Source of the DNA: Oscarella lobularis
Taxonomy: Eukaryota > Porifera > Homoscleromorpha > Homosclerophorida > Oscarellidae
Direction of reading: 5' to 3'
Assembly (NCBI RefSeq): GCF_947507565.1
Contig: NC_089194.1
Location: 1,612,001-1,676,000, forward strand
DNA length: 64,000 nt
Position numbers and translations under genes: made by a program. Positions 25,104-38,300 of this stretch are shown here, one piece after another; within the stretch, counting starts at the first letter, position 1, and every line of letters begins with the position of its first letter. The notes below the pieces were generated by a model. The model was not told where the DNA came from. It made no database searches and worked only from the letters and a program-made list of their open reading frames with translations.

Positions 25104-25780
25104 TCCTATCAAGGAAAAGCAAGCTCTGTGAAAGCAACGCCGTGGCTCGAAGCGATTTACGTCGAGCGAGTTGACGGGACTTCATATTTTCCGCCAACTG
25201 CGCCGTCATCTCCTACACAACAGTCAAAAAATCGTAAATTCTACTGAGGCTATAGTTGAGTGGGCCACGGACTGATACTAGTACTGTATCCGTGAGTGGG
25301 CGATGGAGCTGACTCACATTGAGTTCACAAAGTCGTTTCTAAATAAACAACGTCGATCGAACATAAACCCCAACTGAGTCACCCGGCATACTAGAACATC
25401 TTGCATAGTCGGCGAAACTGAAACGTCGTTCGACGCGCCAATGTCATTGAAATCCATTCTAGCGTACGCTACAGACGATCGTCTTTACAGTCGTGCGCTT
25501 TACAGTGAGCTTGAAGCGATTGTTATGTACGTTTGTTTGACGCGTTTTGTTTTTTCCAATCCACTCGTACCGTGTTTGTTCTTTCGTGGGGCCCTTCTCG
25601 GGGGATCTCGTCTCTTGCGGTGCGAAATTCGACGATGTCTTCTGCGCTTTTCGGTACTCCAACTCACTCTTTGCATTTCTTTTTTGACTCACATCTCTCT
25701 TTGTCTTTTTTCGGCTGAAAAAGCATCGTAAGTACGAGTTGGAATTCAGATGGACGTGGGGGTATGATGAGTCAAGGGTA
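25104..25780. other. Intergenic region with one possible short exon on each strand
   Basis: On the minus strand near 25140-25215 a short frame reads MTAQLAENMKSRQLARRKS and could be a leader exon of the acidic gene, but its frame does not continue into the MDENASP exon without splicing. On the plus strand, ATG 25441 opens MSLKSILAYATDDRLYSRA and reaches a donor (gtacgt) at 25527; no following exon can be recognised before the hairpin repeats. Neither matches a known family. Confidence 0.3.
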
Positions 25781-26470
25781 GACTCTTTGATTTCGTTACC
25801 TATACAGCATTCTGTATAGGTATACAGCTTTCTTTATGGACTCTTTGATTTTGTTACCTATACAGCTTTCTGTATAGGTAGTAGACTCTTTGATTTTGTT
25901 ACCTATATAGCTTTCTGTACAGGTAGTAGAGGTAGTAGACTCTTTGATTTCGTTACCTATACAGCTTTCTGTATAGGTATACAGCTTTCTGTATAGGTAG
26001 TAGACTCTTTGATTTCGTTACCTATACAGCTTTCTGTATAGGTAGTAGGCTCTTTGATTTTGTTACCTGTACAGCTTTCTGTATAGGTATACAGCTTTCT
26101 TTATGAGTAGTAGACTCTTTGATTTTGTTACCTATACAGCTTTCTGTATAGGTATACAGCTTTCTGTATAGGTAGTAGGCTCTTTGATTTTGTTACCTGT
26201 ACAGCTTTCTGTATAGGTATACAGCTTTCTTTATGAGTAGTAGACTCTTTGATTTCGTTACCTATACAGCTCTCTGTATAGGTATACAGCTTTCTGTATA
26301 GGTAGTAGGCTCTTTGATTTTTGTTACCTGTACAGCTTTCTGTATAGGTATACAGCTTTCTTTATGAGTAGTAGACTCTTTGATTTTGTTACCTATACAG
26401 CTTTCTCTATGGGTTTGGTTTCGTTACTCATACAGCTCCGTGTTTGAGTAGACTGTTTGGTTTCGTTAGT
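25780..26470. repeat. Hairpin tandem repeat, copy 1
   Basis: Irregular tandem repeat made of ACCTATACAG, a CTTT loop and CTGTATAGGT (perfect 10-bp inverted arms), alternating with 'agtagactctttgatttt'. Units vary in length because the hairpin half is sometimes doubled. Confidence 0.88.
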
Positions 26471-27660
26471 GATACTACTTCGTGTTTGCGTAGACTTTTC
26501 CACGTTCAAGGAGAACAACGGTGCGACGCTCTGCATGAAGCGGGAAGAATAGAAGATGACTGTTGTATTTTGTAGAAATTTTTTTATTGCAGCACACGCG
26601 CGAGCGCCGGAGTCTCACGCGCGTCATTACTCATTAGCCATGCATGCCGCGACCGCGCGCGCGTCTTTAGTTAGGGCCGCGACGACACAAAAAGCAGCTA
26701 GAGTCATGTTATTTTTTATTTAATAAACCCGGAAGTAACCCGGAAATTAAACAAAACTAAAATAGCGTCCTCTCGGCGTCTTCGAGGCGGGGGGTGACTC
26801 GCCCGCGCCCCCTGGTGGACACGTGGTCCGGAGCTTCGGTTGACCCACGAAGCACGGGGTACGGCCTCTTTATCCTCAATTGGCCTCAGAGATAAGCCTT
26901 GGGAGTGAAGCGTCCTCGGGTATGAGTCCGCCACCCATGGTGTCCAAGGGGACCGCTATTGTGACCCACCGCGTCTCGCCATAGTGGGGGAGCCAACTCT
27001 ATCGGCCCCTGCTATAGAGGTACGGCCTCTTTCACTTCATTGGCCTCGGAGGCCCTTGGGAGTGGATTAGCGACCGTTTGGAGATCTCCACCGTGATTCC
27101 AAGGGATTTTGCAGAGCACCGCCTCTTATTGGCTCAGGGTTGAAATGCTAAATAAATAAATAACAGTAAAATAAATTTCTACCTGTACTCACTTCTAACT
27201 GATTTCTCCAAAAAGAAGCTCCAGCTGGAACAAAGAAGCTTCGGAAACGAAACAAATATGCGCCAGACCTCGATCGACTCGTGCTTCGTGTGTGCGACCT
27301 TCGCATCCTTCCCCTTGGAGCGCTACATGATGGGCGATGCATTCTGCAGGCGTAGAGACGTCTTCTTCCTTCTGCTACAATCGGAGAGATATATCGGCCA
27401 GCGAAGAAGAAAAGGGGTCTGGCTTGAAAGTTCCCAAAAGGAGCCCCGCGCGATCAGCGATTGACTTGAACAAGAAGCAATTGGAATGCCGTTTCGGCTT
27501 ACCTTATCGTCCGCAATGAGAAGAAAACAAAGAACGACGCTTCCTCAAAAACGCTCCTACTGCGCATGTGCAATAGACAAACGTCTAAAAAAGTTTTACT
27601 TACTGGTTATCTTTTCAGCGTGTTGAGCAGCACGTGCTAAACAAAAGAAAGTCATGCATG
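26471..27660. other. GC-rich non-coding stretch, unassigned
   Basis: No convincing gene. Between about 26760 and 27130 the base composition rises and a block of about 50 bp (GTACGGCCTCTTT ... TTGGCCTC ... CTTGGGAGTG) occurs twice, near 26858 and 27021. Around 26805-26818 is GCGCCCCCTGGTGG. Minus-strand frames at 27148-27342 and 26716-26934 lack domains. This could be a retroelement remnant or structured RNA; I cannot tell. Confidence 0.3.
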
Positions 27661-27663
27661 AAG

Positions 27664-27664
<1 letters not shown>

Positions 27665-27708
<44 letters not shown>

Positions 27709-27709
27709 T
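27665..27709. repeat. GATA microsatellite
   Basis: About eleven uninterrupted GATA units, followed by TATAGAGAG. Confidence 0.9.
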
Positions 27710-27837
27710 AGAGAGTACTATGTAATTGGCTGCTGTACAGTATTACTACGAAACAAAGTGTCTGTCTTCCTTTTTAATGAATTAATTCAGATATTTTTTA
27801 TATATATAATATGCAGGGAGAGAAGGAAGTCTATTCT

Positions 27838-28866
27838 CTATATGACATAATAGAAAAAATGGTCCGCTGGCTTCTTCAGCTCTGGATGATGCTTCATTAG
27901 CTCGAAGAAGGCGTGGTGAAACGCCGATGCTGCTGTTGTTTCATTTTCCTCGGCAGCTCTGCGGAATAGTTGTTCTTTGACAACAATTTGAGGTTCTTTC
28001 AGTCTTTAGAATGTACAACTCTTGGGCGTATGGTAACTAAATATTGAACGTCTTACTTTATTTTTATTAACAGTTCCATTTTTTCCTTCCAACAATTTGC
28101 TTTATTTTCAGAAGTTGGTACTTGTTGTAAAAGTTCTGGAAGCCACGAGCACACATCATGTAATTTATTGATTTTACAGTCACTACACCTACCTTTTCCT
28201 AGTCTTTTTAACTCGCTATTGACATCATCCTTGTCTTCGTTCTGTGCGATGGCACGGCCTTTTCAGGGAACTAATAACTAAATGCAGAAGTAATGAGTTT
28301 ACGTCTACCTTGTCCAATATCGATTTCCTCCTCCTCCTCGTCACTTCTGAAGAGGAAATCTTGACGGTCTTGTCAAAAAATGTATTCAACGGTTTCTTTA
28401 TTTCATTTTGCCTTCGAGGATTTTCGTTTGATTCTTCGCGATTTCGCCGCAGAGTTTCTCGACGCCGTCAATTTGGGCGCGAAGCGATTCGATTGCGGCT
28501 GTCGATCGATCGTCGGCTCCTCTGATCGACGACAGCGTATGTCGAATATCGTCGAACGCTCGAGCGACCTGTAAGTCAGAAATGACGACTCCTTCTAGTG
28601 ACTTCGCTATCATACCTTTTGCTTCGCGTCCGTGAGCTTCTTAGCTTGGCCGTCGCCGTTTCGATGAGTTCCGATCGCTTGGCCGTCGCCGCTTCGATCG
28701 GATCGATAAGAGTCGTTTCGTGATCGCTTTCGACCCATCTACAATGTAGACGATTGCCTGTTCGCCGACGAAAAAATGCGCGAAAAAAAAACGAACGATG
28801 GATCTGCGCGCAGACGCACTAGACGCATCTCCCGTATACCTGCATAGAGTTCAATCTCTGGTTCAT
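27838..28866 (-). CDS. Gene X, left copy: TRAF-like coiled coil plus unknown C-terminal domain
   Basis: Six predicted exons on the minus strand, about 230 codons, starting MNQRLNSMQ (ATG at 28866) and ending HFFYYVI with stop at 27838-27840. A middle exon (about 28412-28570) reads ARAFDDIRHTLSSIRG...STAAIESLRAQI and aligns with the coiled coil of the TRAF gene in this window (TMTLSSLKV...TIAAIESLRVKI). The rest has a Cys pair (GRCSDCKINKLHDVC) and a helical end (VKEQLFRRAAEE), with no known domain and no MATH or RING. One intron (about 28347-28411) must use a GC donor to keep the frame. It lies just downstream of a remnant of the TRAF stop region. A paralogue at 59831-60832 differs by in-frame 9-bp deletions, which supports coding. 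Function unknown; possibly a TRAF partner or decoy (inference). Confidence 0.6.
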
Positions 28867-28938
28867 CAATGAAATATAAACACCTTCTTCATTTATTACC
28901 TCAAAAACACCAACTAACGCTCATCAGGTTCCCCAATA
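28867..28938 (-). pseudogene. TRAF 3'-end remnant
   Basis: On the minus strand this retains the last TRAF codons (GEPDER then stop, near 28915-28938) and the spacer to gene X, identical in layout to 60833-60900. Everything upstream is replaced by the hairpin repeat. Confidence 0.7.
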
Positions 28939-29385
28939 GGTAGACCTATACAGCTTTCTGTATAGGTAGAGACTCTTTGGTTTTGTTACACCTATACAGC
29001 TTTCTGTATAGGTAGACAGACTCTTTGGTTTTGTATAGGAAGATAGACTCTTTGGTTTTGTTACACCTATACAGCTTTCTGTATAGGTATACAGCTTTCT
29101 GTATAGGTAGACAGCCTCTTTGGTGTTACACCTATACAGCTCTCTGTATAGGTAGACTTATATAGCTTTCTGTATAGGTAGACCTATACAGAAAGGTAGA
29201 CAGACTCTTTGGCTTTGTTACACCTATACAGCTTTCTGTATAGGTAGACCTATACAGCTTTCTGTATAGGTAGACAGACTCTTTGGTTTTGTTACACCTA
29301 TAAAGCTTTCTGTATAGGTATACAGCTTTCTGTATAGGTAGACAGACTCTTTGGTGTCACACCTATACAGCTCTCTGTATACTCA
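28939..29385. repeat. Hairpin tandem repeat, copy 2
   Basis: Same hairpin as at 25780-26470 (ACCTATACAG, CTTT, CTGTATAGGT), here with spacer 'gtagacagactctttggttt'. It joins directly to the 25-bp satellite at about 29385. Confidence 0.88.
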
Positions 29386-32300
29386 ATGTATTTTCTGTTG
29401 TGGGTACTGAATGTGTTTTCTGTTGAAGGTATTGAATGTGTTTTCTGTTGAAGGTACTGAATGTGTTTTCTGTTGTAGGTACTCAATATGTTTTCTGTTA
29501 TCTGTTGTAGGTACTCAATATGTTTTCTGTTTTCTGTTGAAGGTACTCAATATGTTTTCTGTTGAAGGTACTCATTATGTTTTCTGTTAAACGTATTCAA
29601 TATGTTTTCTGTTGAACGTACTCAATATGTTTTCTGTTTTCTGTTGTAGGTACTCAATATGTTTTCTGTTTTCTGTTGAAGGTACTCAATATGTTTTCTG
29701 TTGAAGGTACTCATTATGTTTTCTGTTGAAGGTACTAAATATGTTTTCTGTTGAAGGTACTCATTATGTTTTCTGTTAAACGTATTCAATATCTTTTCTG
29801 TTGTAGGTACTCAATATGTTTTCTGTTTTCTGTTGTAGGTACTCAATATGTTTTCTGTTTTCTGTTGAAGGTACTCAATATGTTTTCTGTTGAAGGTACT
29901 CATTATGTTTTCTGTTGAAAGTACTCAATATGTTTTCTGTTGAAGGTACTCATTATGTTTTCTGTTGAACGTACTATATATGTTTTCTGTTTTCTGTTGT
30001 AGGTACTCAATATGTTTTCTGTTTTCTGTTGAAGGTACTCAATATGTTTTCTGTTGAAGGTACTCATTATGTTTTCTGTTGAAGGTACTCAATATGTTTT
30101 CTGTTGTAGGTACTCAATGTGTTTTCTGTTGAAGGTACTGAATATGTTTTCTGTTGAAGGTACTGAATGTGTTTTCTGTTGAAGGTACTGAATGTGTTTT
30201 CTGTTGTAGGTACTCAATGTGTTTTCTGTTGAAGGTACTCAATGTGTTTTCTGTTGAAGGTACTGAATATGTTTTCTGTTGAAGGTACTGAATGTGTTTT
30301 CTGTTGAAGGTACTGAATGTGTTTCCTGTTGTAGGTACTCAATGTGTTTTCTGTTGAAGGTACTCAATGTGTTTTCTGTTGAAGGTATTGAATGTGTTTT
30401 CTGTTGTAGGTACTCAATATGATTTCTGTTGAAGGTACTCAATATGTTTTCTGTTGTAGGTACTCAATGTGTTTTCTGTTGAAGGTACTGAATATGTTTT
30501 CTGTTGAAGGTACTGAATGTGTTTTCTGTTGAAGGTACTGAATGTGTTTTCTGTTGTAGGTACTCAATGTGTTTTCTGTTGTAGATACTCAATATGTCTT
30601 CTGTTTGAGGTACTAAATATGTTTTCTGTTGAAGGTACTGAATGTGTTTTCTGTTGAAGGTACTCAATGTTTTCTGTTGAAGGTACTGAATGTGTTTTCT
30701 GTTGAAGGTACTGAATGTGTTTTCTGTTGTAGGTACTCAATGTGTTTTCTGTTGAAGGTACTCAATATGTTTTCTTTTGAAGGTACTGAATGTGTTTTCT
30801 GTTGAAGTTACTGAATGTGTTTTCTGTTGTAGGTACTCAATGTGTTTTCTGTTGTAGGTACTCAATATGTTTTCTGTTTTAGGTACTCAATATGTTTTCT
30901 GTTGAAGGTACTGAATGTGTTTTCTGTTGAAGGTACTCAATGTTTTCTGTTGAAGGTACTGAATGTGTTTTCTGTTGAAGGTACTGAATGTGTTTTCTGT
31001 TGTAGGTACTCAATATGTTTTCTGTTTTAGGTACTCAATATGTTTTCTGTTGAAGGTACTGAATGTGTTTTCTGTTGAAGGTACTGAATGTGTTTTCTGT
31101 TGAAGGTACTGAATGTGTTTTCTGTTGAAGGTACTCAATATGTTTTCTGTTGTAGGTACTCAATGTGTTTTCTGTTGAAGGTACTCAATGTGTTTTCTGT
31201 TTTAGGTACTCAATGTGTTTTCTGTTGAAGGTACTGAATGTGTTTTCTGTTGAAGGTACTCAATATGTTTTCTGTTGTAGGTACTCAATGTGTTTTCTGT
31301 TGTAGGTACTCAATGTGTTTTCTGTTGTAGGTACTCAATATGTTTTCTGTTGAAGGTACTCATTATGTTTTCTGTTGAAGGTACTCATTATGTTTTCTGT
31401 TGAAGGTACTCATTATGTTTTCTGTTGAAGGTACTCATTATGTTTTCTGTTGAAGGTACTCATTATGTTGTCTGTTAAACGTACTCAACATGTTTTCTGT
31501 TTTCTGTTGAAGGTACTCAATATGTTTTCTGTTGAAGGTACTCATTACGTTTTCTGTTGAAGGTACTCAATGTTTTCTGTTGAAGGTACTCATTACGTTT
31601 TCTGTTAAACGTATTCAATATGTTTTCTGTTGAACGTACTCAATATGTTTTCTGTTTTCTGTTGTAGGTACAGTGTACTCAATCTGTTTTCTTTTTCTGT
31701 TGTAGGTACTCAATGTTTTCTGTTTTCTGTTGTAGGTCTCAATATGTTTTCTGTTTTCTGTTGTAGGTACTCAATATGTTTTCTGTTTTCTGTTGAAGGT
31801 ACTCAATATGTTTTCTGTTGAAGGTACTCATTATGTTTTCTGTTGAAGGTACTCAATATGTTTTCTGTTGAAGGTACTCATTATGTTTTCTGTTGAAGGT
31901 ACTCAATATGTTTTCTGTTGAAGGTACTCATTATGTTTTCTGTTAAACGTATTCAATATGTTTTCTGTTGAACGTACTCAATATGTTTTCTGTTTTTTGT
32001 TGTAGGTACTCAATATGTTTTCTGTTTTCTGTTGAAGGTACTCAATATGTTTTCTGTTGAAGGTACTGAATGTGTTTTCTGTTGAAGGTACTCAATGTTT
32101 TCTGTTGAAGGTACTGAATGTGTTTTCTTTTGTAGGTACTCAATGTGTTTTCTGTTGTAGGTACTCAATATGTTTTCTGTTTTAGGTACTCAATATGTTT
32201 TCTGTTGAAGGTACTGAATGTGTTTTCTGTTGAAGGTACTCAATGTTTTCTGTTGAAGGTACTGAATGTGTTTTCTGTTGAAGGTACTGAATGTGTTTTC

Positions 32301-35300
32301 TGTTGTAGGTACTCAATGTGTTTTCTGTTGTAGGTACTCAATATGTTTTCTGTTTTAGGTACTCAATATGTTTTCTGTTGAAGGTACTGAATGTGTTTTC
32401 TGTTGTAGGTACTCAATGTGTTTTCTGTTGAAGGTACTTAATATGTTTTCTGTTTTAGGTACTCAATATGTTTTCTGTTGAAGGTACTGAATGTGTTTTC
32501 TGTTGAAGGTACTCAATATGTTTTCTGTTGTAGGTACTCAATGTGTTTTCTGTTGAAGTTACTGAATGTGTTTTCTGTTGTAGGTACTCAATGTGTTTTC
32601 TGTTGAAGGTACTTAATATGTTTTCTGTTTGAGGTACTCAATATGTTTTCTGTTGAAGGTACTGAATGTGTTTTCTGTTGAAGGTACTCAATGTTTTCTG
32701 TTGAAGGTACTGAATGTGTTTTCTGTTGAAGGTACTGAATGTGTTTTCTGTTGTAGGTACTCAATGTGTTTTCTGTTGAAGGTACTCAATATGTTTTCTT
32801 TTGAAGGTACTGAATGTGTTTTCTGTTGAAGTTACTGAATGTGTTTTCTGTTGTAGGTACTCAATGTGTTTTCTGTTGTAGGTACTCAATATGTTTTCTG
32901 TTTTAGGTACTCAATATGTTTTCTGTTGAAGGTACTGAATGTGTTTTCTGTTGAAGGTACTCAATGTTTTCTGTTGAAGGTACTGAATGTGTTTTCTGTT
33001 GAAGGTACTGAATGTGTTTTCTGTTGTAGGTACTCAATATGTTTTCTTTGGAAGGTACTGAATGTGTTTTCTGTTGAAGGTACTTAATGTGTTTTCTGTT
33101 GTGGGTACTCAATATGTTTTCTGTTTCAGGTACTCAATATGTTTTCTGTTGAAGGTACTGAATGTGTTTTGTGTTGAAGGTACTCAATGTTTTCTGTTGA
33201 AGGTACTGAATGTGTTTTCTGTTGAAGGTACTGAATGTGTTTTCTGTTGTAGGTACTCAATGTGTTTTCTGTTGAAGGTACTTAATATGTTTTCTGTTTT
33301 AGGTACTCAATATGTTTTCTGTTGAAGGTACTGAATGTGTTTTCTGTTGAAGGTACTCAATGTTTTCTGTTGAAGGTACTGAATGTGTTTTCTGTTGAAG
33401 GTACTCAATATGTTTTCTGTTGTAGGTACTCAATGTGTTTTCTGTTGAAGTTACTGAATGTGTTTTCTGTTGTAGGTACTCAATGTGTTTTCTTTTGTAG
33501 ATACTCAATATGTTTTCTGTTTGAGGTACTCAATATGTTTTTTGTTGAAGGTACTGAATGTGTTTTCTGTTGAAGGTACTCAATGTTTTCTGTTGAAGGT
33601 ACTGAATGTGTTTTCTGTTGAAGGTACTGAATGTGTTTTCTGTTGTAGGTACTCAATGTGTTTTCTGTTGAAGGTACTCAATATGTTTTCTTTTGAAGGT
33701 ACTGAATGTGTTTTCTGTTGAAGTTACTGAATGTGTTTTCTGTTGTAGGTACTCAATGTGTTTTCTGTTGTAGGTACTCAATATGTTTTCTGTTTTAGGT
33801 ACTCAATATGTTTTCTGTTGAAGGTACTGAATGTGTTTTCTGTTGAAGGTACTCAATGTTTTCTGTTGAAGGTACTGAATGTGTTTTCTGTTGAAGGTAC
33901 TGAATGTGTTTTCTGTTGTAGGTACTCAATATGTTTTCTTTGGAAGGTACTGAATGTGTTTTCTGTTGAAGGTACTTAATGTGTTTTCTGTTGTGGGTAC
34001 TCAATATGTTTTCTGTTGAAGGTACTGAATGTGTTTTCTGTTGAAGGTACTGAATGTGTTTTCTGTTGAAGGTACTGAATGTGTTTTCTGTTGAAGGTAC
34101 TCAATATGTTTTCTGTTGTAGGTACTCAATGTGTTTTCTGTTGAAGGTACTCAATGTGTTTTCTGTTTTAGGTACTCAATGTGTTTTCTGTTGAAGGTAC
34201 TGAATGTGTTTTCTGTTGAAGGTACTCAATATGTTTTCTGTTGTAGGTACTCAATGTGTTTTCTGTTGTAGGTACTCAATGTGTTTTCTGTTGTAGGTAC
34301 TCAATATGTTTTCTGTTGAAGGTACTCATTATGTTTTCTGTTGAAGGTACTCATTATGTTTTCTGTTGAAGGTACTCATTATGTTTTCTGTTGAAGGTAC
34401 TCATTATGTTTTCTGTTGAAGGTACTCATTATGCTGTCTGTTAAACGTACTCAACATGTTTTCTGTTTTCTGTTGAAGGTACTCAATATGTTTTCTGTTG
34501 AAGGTACTCATTACGTTTTCTGTTGAAGGTACTCAATGTTTTCTGTTGAAGGTACTCATTACGTTTTCTGTTAAACGTATTCAATATGTTTTCTGTTGAA
34601 CGTACTCAATATGTTTTCTGTTTTCTGTTGTAGGTACAGTGTACTCAATCTGTTTTCTTTTTCTGTTGTAGGTACTCAATGTTTTCTGTTTTCTGTTGTA
34701 GGTCTCAATATGTTTTCTGTTTTCTGTTGTAGGTACTCAATATGTTTTCTGTTTTCTGTTGAAGGTACTCAATATGTTTTCTGTTGAAGGTACTCATTAT
34801 GTTTTCTGTTGAAGGTACTCAATATGTTTTCTGTTGAAGGTACTCATTATGTTTTCTGTTGAAGGTACTCAATATGTTTTCTGTTGAAGGTACTCATTAT
34901 GTTTTCTGTTAAACGTATTCAATATGTTTTCTGTTGAACGTACTCAATATGTTTTCTGTTTTTTGTTGTAGGTACTCAATATGTTTTCTGTTTTCTGTTG
35001 AAGGTACTCAATATGTTTTCTGTTGAAGGTACTGAATGTGTTTTCTGTTGAAGGTACTCAATGTTTTCTGTTGAAGGTACTGAATGTGTTTTCTTTTGTA
35101 GGTACTCAATGTGTTTTCTGTTGTAGGTACTCAATATGTTTTCTGTTTTAGGTACTCAATATGTTTTCTGTTGAAGGTACTGAATGTGTTTTCTGTTGAA
35201 GGTACTCAATGTTTTCTGTTGAAGGTACTGAATGTGTTTTCTGTTGAAGGTACTGAATGTGTTTTCTGTTGTAGGTACTCAATGTGTTTTCTGTTGTAGG

Positions 35301-38300
35301 TACTCAATATGTTTTCTGTTTTAGGTACTCAATATGTTTTCTGTTGAAGGTACTGAATGTGTTTTCTGTTGTAGGTACTCAATGTGTTTTCTGTTGAAGG
35401 TACTTAATATGTTTTCTGTTTTAGGTACTCAATATGTTTTCTGTTGAAGGTACTGAATGTGTTTTCTGTTGAAGGTACTCAATATGTTTTCTGTTGTAGG
35501 TACTCAATGTGTTTTCTGTTGAAGTTACTGAATGTGTTTTCTGTTGTAGGTACTCAATGTGTTTTCTGTTGAAGGTACTTAATATGTTTTCTGTTTGAGG
35601 TACTCAATATGTTTTCTGTTGAAGGTACTGAATGTGTTTTCTGTTGAAGGTACTCAATGTTTTCTGTTGAAGGTACTGAATGTGTTTTCTGTTGAAGGTA
35701 CTGAATGTGTTTTCTGTTGTAGGTACTCAATGTGTTTTCTGTTGAAGGTACTCAATATGTTTTCTTTTGAAGGTACTGAATGTGTTTTCTGTTGAAGTTA
35801 CTGAATGTGTTTTCTGTTGTAGGTACTCAATGTGTTTTCTGTTGTAGGTACTCAATATGTTTTCTGTTTTAGGTACTCAATATGTTTTCTGTTGAAGGTA
35901 CTGAATGTGTTTTCTGTTGAAGGTACTCAATGTTTTCTGTTGAAGGTACTGAATGTGTTTTCTGTTGAAGGTACTGAATGTGTTTTCTGTTGTAGGTACT
36001 CAATATGTTTTCTTTGGAAGGTACTGAATGTGTTTTCTGTTGAAGGTACTTAATGTGTTTTCTGTTGTGGGTACTCAATATGTTTTCTGTTTCAGGTACT
36101 CAATATGTTTTCTGTTGAAGGTACTGAATGTGTTTTGTGTTGAAGGTACTCAATGTTTTCTGTTGAAGGTACTGAATGTGTTTTCTGTTGAAGGTACTGA
36201 ATGTGTTTTCTGTTGTAGGTACTCAATGTGTTTTCTGTTGAAGGTACTTAATATGTTTTCTGTTTTAGGTACTCAATATGTTTTCTGTTGAAGGTACTGA
36301 ATGTGTTTTCTGTTGAAGGTACTCAATGTTTTCTGTTGAAGGTACTGAATGTGTTTTCTGTTGAAGGTACTCAATATGTTTTCTGTTGTAGGTACTCAAT
36401 GTGTTTTCTGTTGAAGTTACTGAATGTGTTTTCTGTTGTAGGTACTCAATGTGTTTTCTTTTGTAGATACTCAATATGTTTTCTGTTTGAGGTACTCAAT
36501 ATGTTTTTTGTTGAAGGTACTGAATGTGTTTTCTGTTGAAGGTACTCAATGTTTTCTGTTGAAGGTACTGAATGTGTTTTCTGTTGAAGGTACTGAATGT
36601 GTTTTCTGTTGTAGGTACTCAATGTGTTTTCTGTTGAAGGTACTCAATATGTTTTCTTTTGAAGGTACTGAATGTGTTTTCTGTTGAAGTTACTGAATGT
36701 GTTTTCTGTTGTAGGTACTCAATGTGTTTTCTGTTGTAGGTACTCAATATGTTTTCTGTTTTAGGTACTCAATATGTTTTCTGTTGAAGGTACTGAATGT
36801 GTTTTCTGTTGAAGGTACTCAATGTTTTCTGTTGAAGGTACTGAATGTGTTTTCTGTTGAAGGTACTGAATGTGTTTTCTGTTGTAGGTACTCAATATGT
36901 TTTCTTTGGAAGGTACTGAATGTGTTTTCTGTTGAAGGTACTTAATGTGTTTTCTGTTGTGGGTACTCAATATGTTTTCTGTTTCAGGTACTCAATATGT
37001 TTTCTGTTGAAGGTACTGAATATGTTTTCTGTTTCAGGTACTCAATATGTTTTCTGTTGAAGGTACTGAATGTGTTTTCTGTTGAAGGTACTGAATGTGT
37101 TTTCTGTTGAAGGTACTGAATGTGTTTTCTGTTGAAGGTACTGAATGTGTTTTCTGTTGAAGGTACTCAATATGTTTTCTGTTGTAGGTACTCAATGTGT
37201 TTTCTGTTGTAGGTACTCAATGTGTTTTCTGTTGTAGGTACTCAATATGTTTTCTGTTGAAGGTACTCATTATGTTTTCTGTTGAAGGTACTCATTATGT
37301 TTTCTGTTGAAGGTACTCATTATGTTTTCTGTTAAACGTACTCAACATGTTTTCTGTTTTCTGTTGAAGGTACTCAATATGTTTTCTGTTGAAGGTACTC
37401 ATTACGTTTTCTGTTGAAGGTACTCAATGTTTTCTGTTGAAGGTACTCATTACGTTTTCTGTTAAACGTATTCAATATGTTTTCTGTTGAACGTACTCAA
37501 TATGTTTTCTGTTTTCTGTTGTAGGTACAGTGTATTCAATCTGTTTTCTTTTTCTGTTGTAGGTACTCAATGTTTTCTGTTTTCTGTTGTAGGTCTCAAT
37601 ATGTTTTCTGTTTTCTGTTGTAGGTACTCAATATGTTTTCTGTTTTCTGTTGAAGGTACTCAATATGTTTTCTGTTGAAGGTACTCATTATGTTTTCTGT
37701 TGAAGGTACTCAATATGTTTTCTGTTGAAGGTACTCATTATGTTTTCTGTTAAACGTATTCAATATGTTTTCTGTTGTAGGTACTCAATGTGTTTTCTGT
37801 TGAAGGTACTGAATGTGTTTTCTGTTGAAGGTACTGAATGTGTTTTCTGTTGAAGGTACTGAATGTGTTTTCTGTTGTAGGTACTCAATGTGTTTTCTGT
37901 TGAAGGTACTCAATGCGTTTTCTGTTGTAGGTACTCAATGTGTTTTCTGTTGTACGTACTCAATGTGTTTTCTGTTGAAGGTACTCAATGTGTTTTCTGT
38001 TGTAGGTACTCAATGTGTTTTCTGTTGTAGGTACTCAATATGTTTTCTTTGGAAGGTACTGAATGTGTTTTCTGTTGAAGGTACTGAATGTGTTTTCTGT
38101 TGAAGGTACTGAATGTGTTTTCTGTTGTGGGTACTGAATGTGTTTTCTGTTGAAGGTACTGAATGTGTTTTCTGTTGAAGGTACTGAATGTGTTTTCTGT
38201 TGAAGGTACTCAATCTGTTTTCTGTTGTAGGTACTGAATGTGTTTTCTGTTGAAGGTACTGAATGTGTTTTCTGTTGTAGGTACTGAATGTGTTTTCTGT

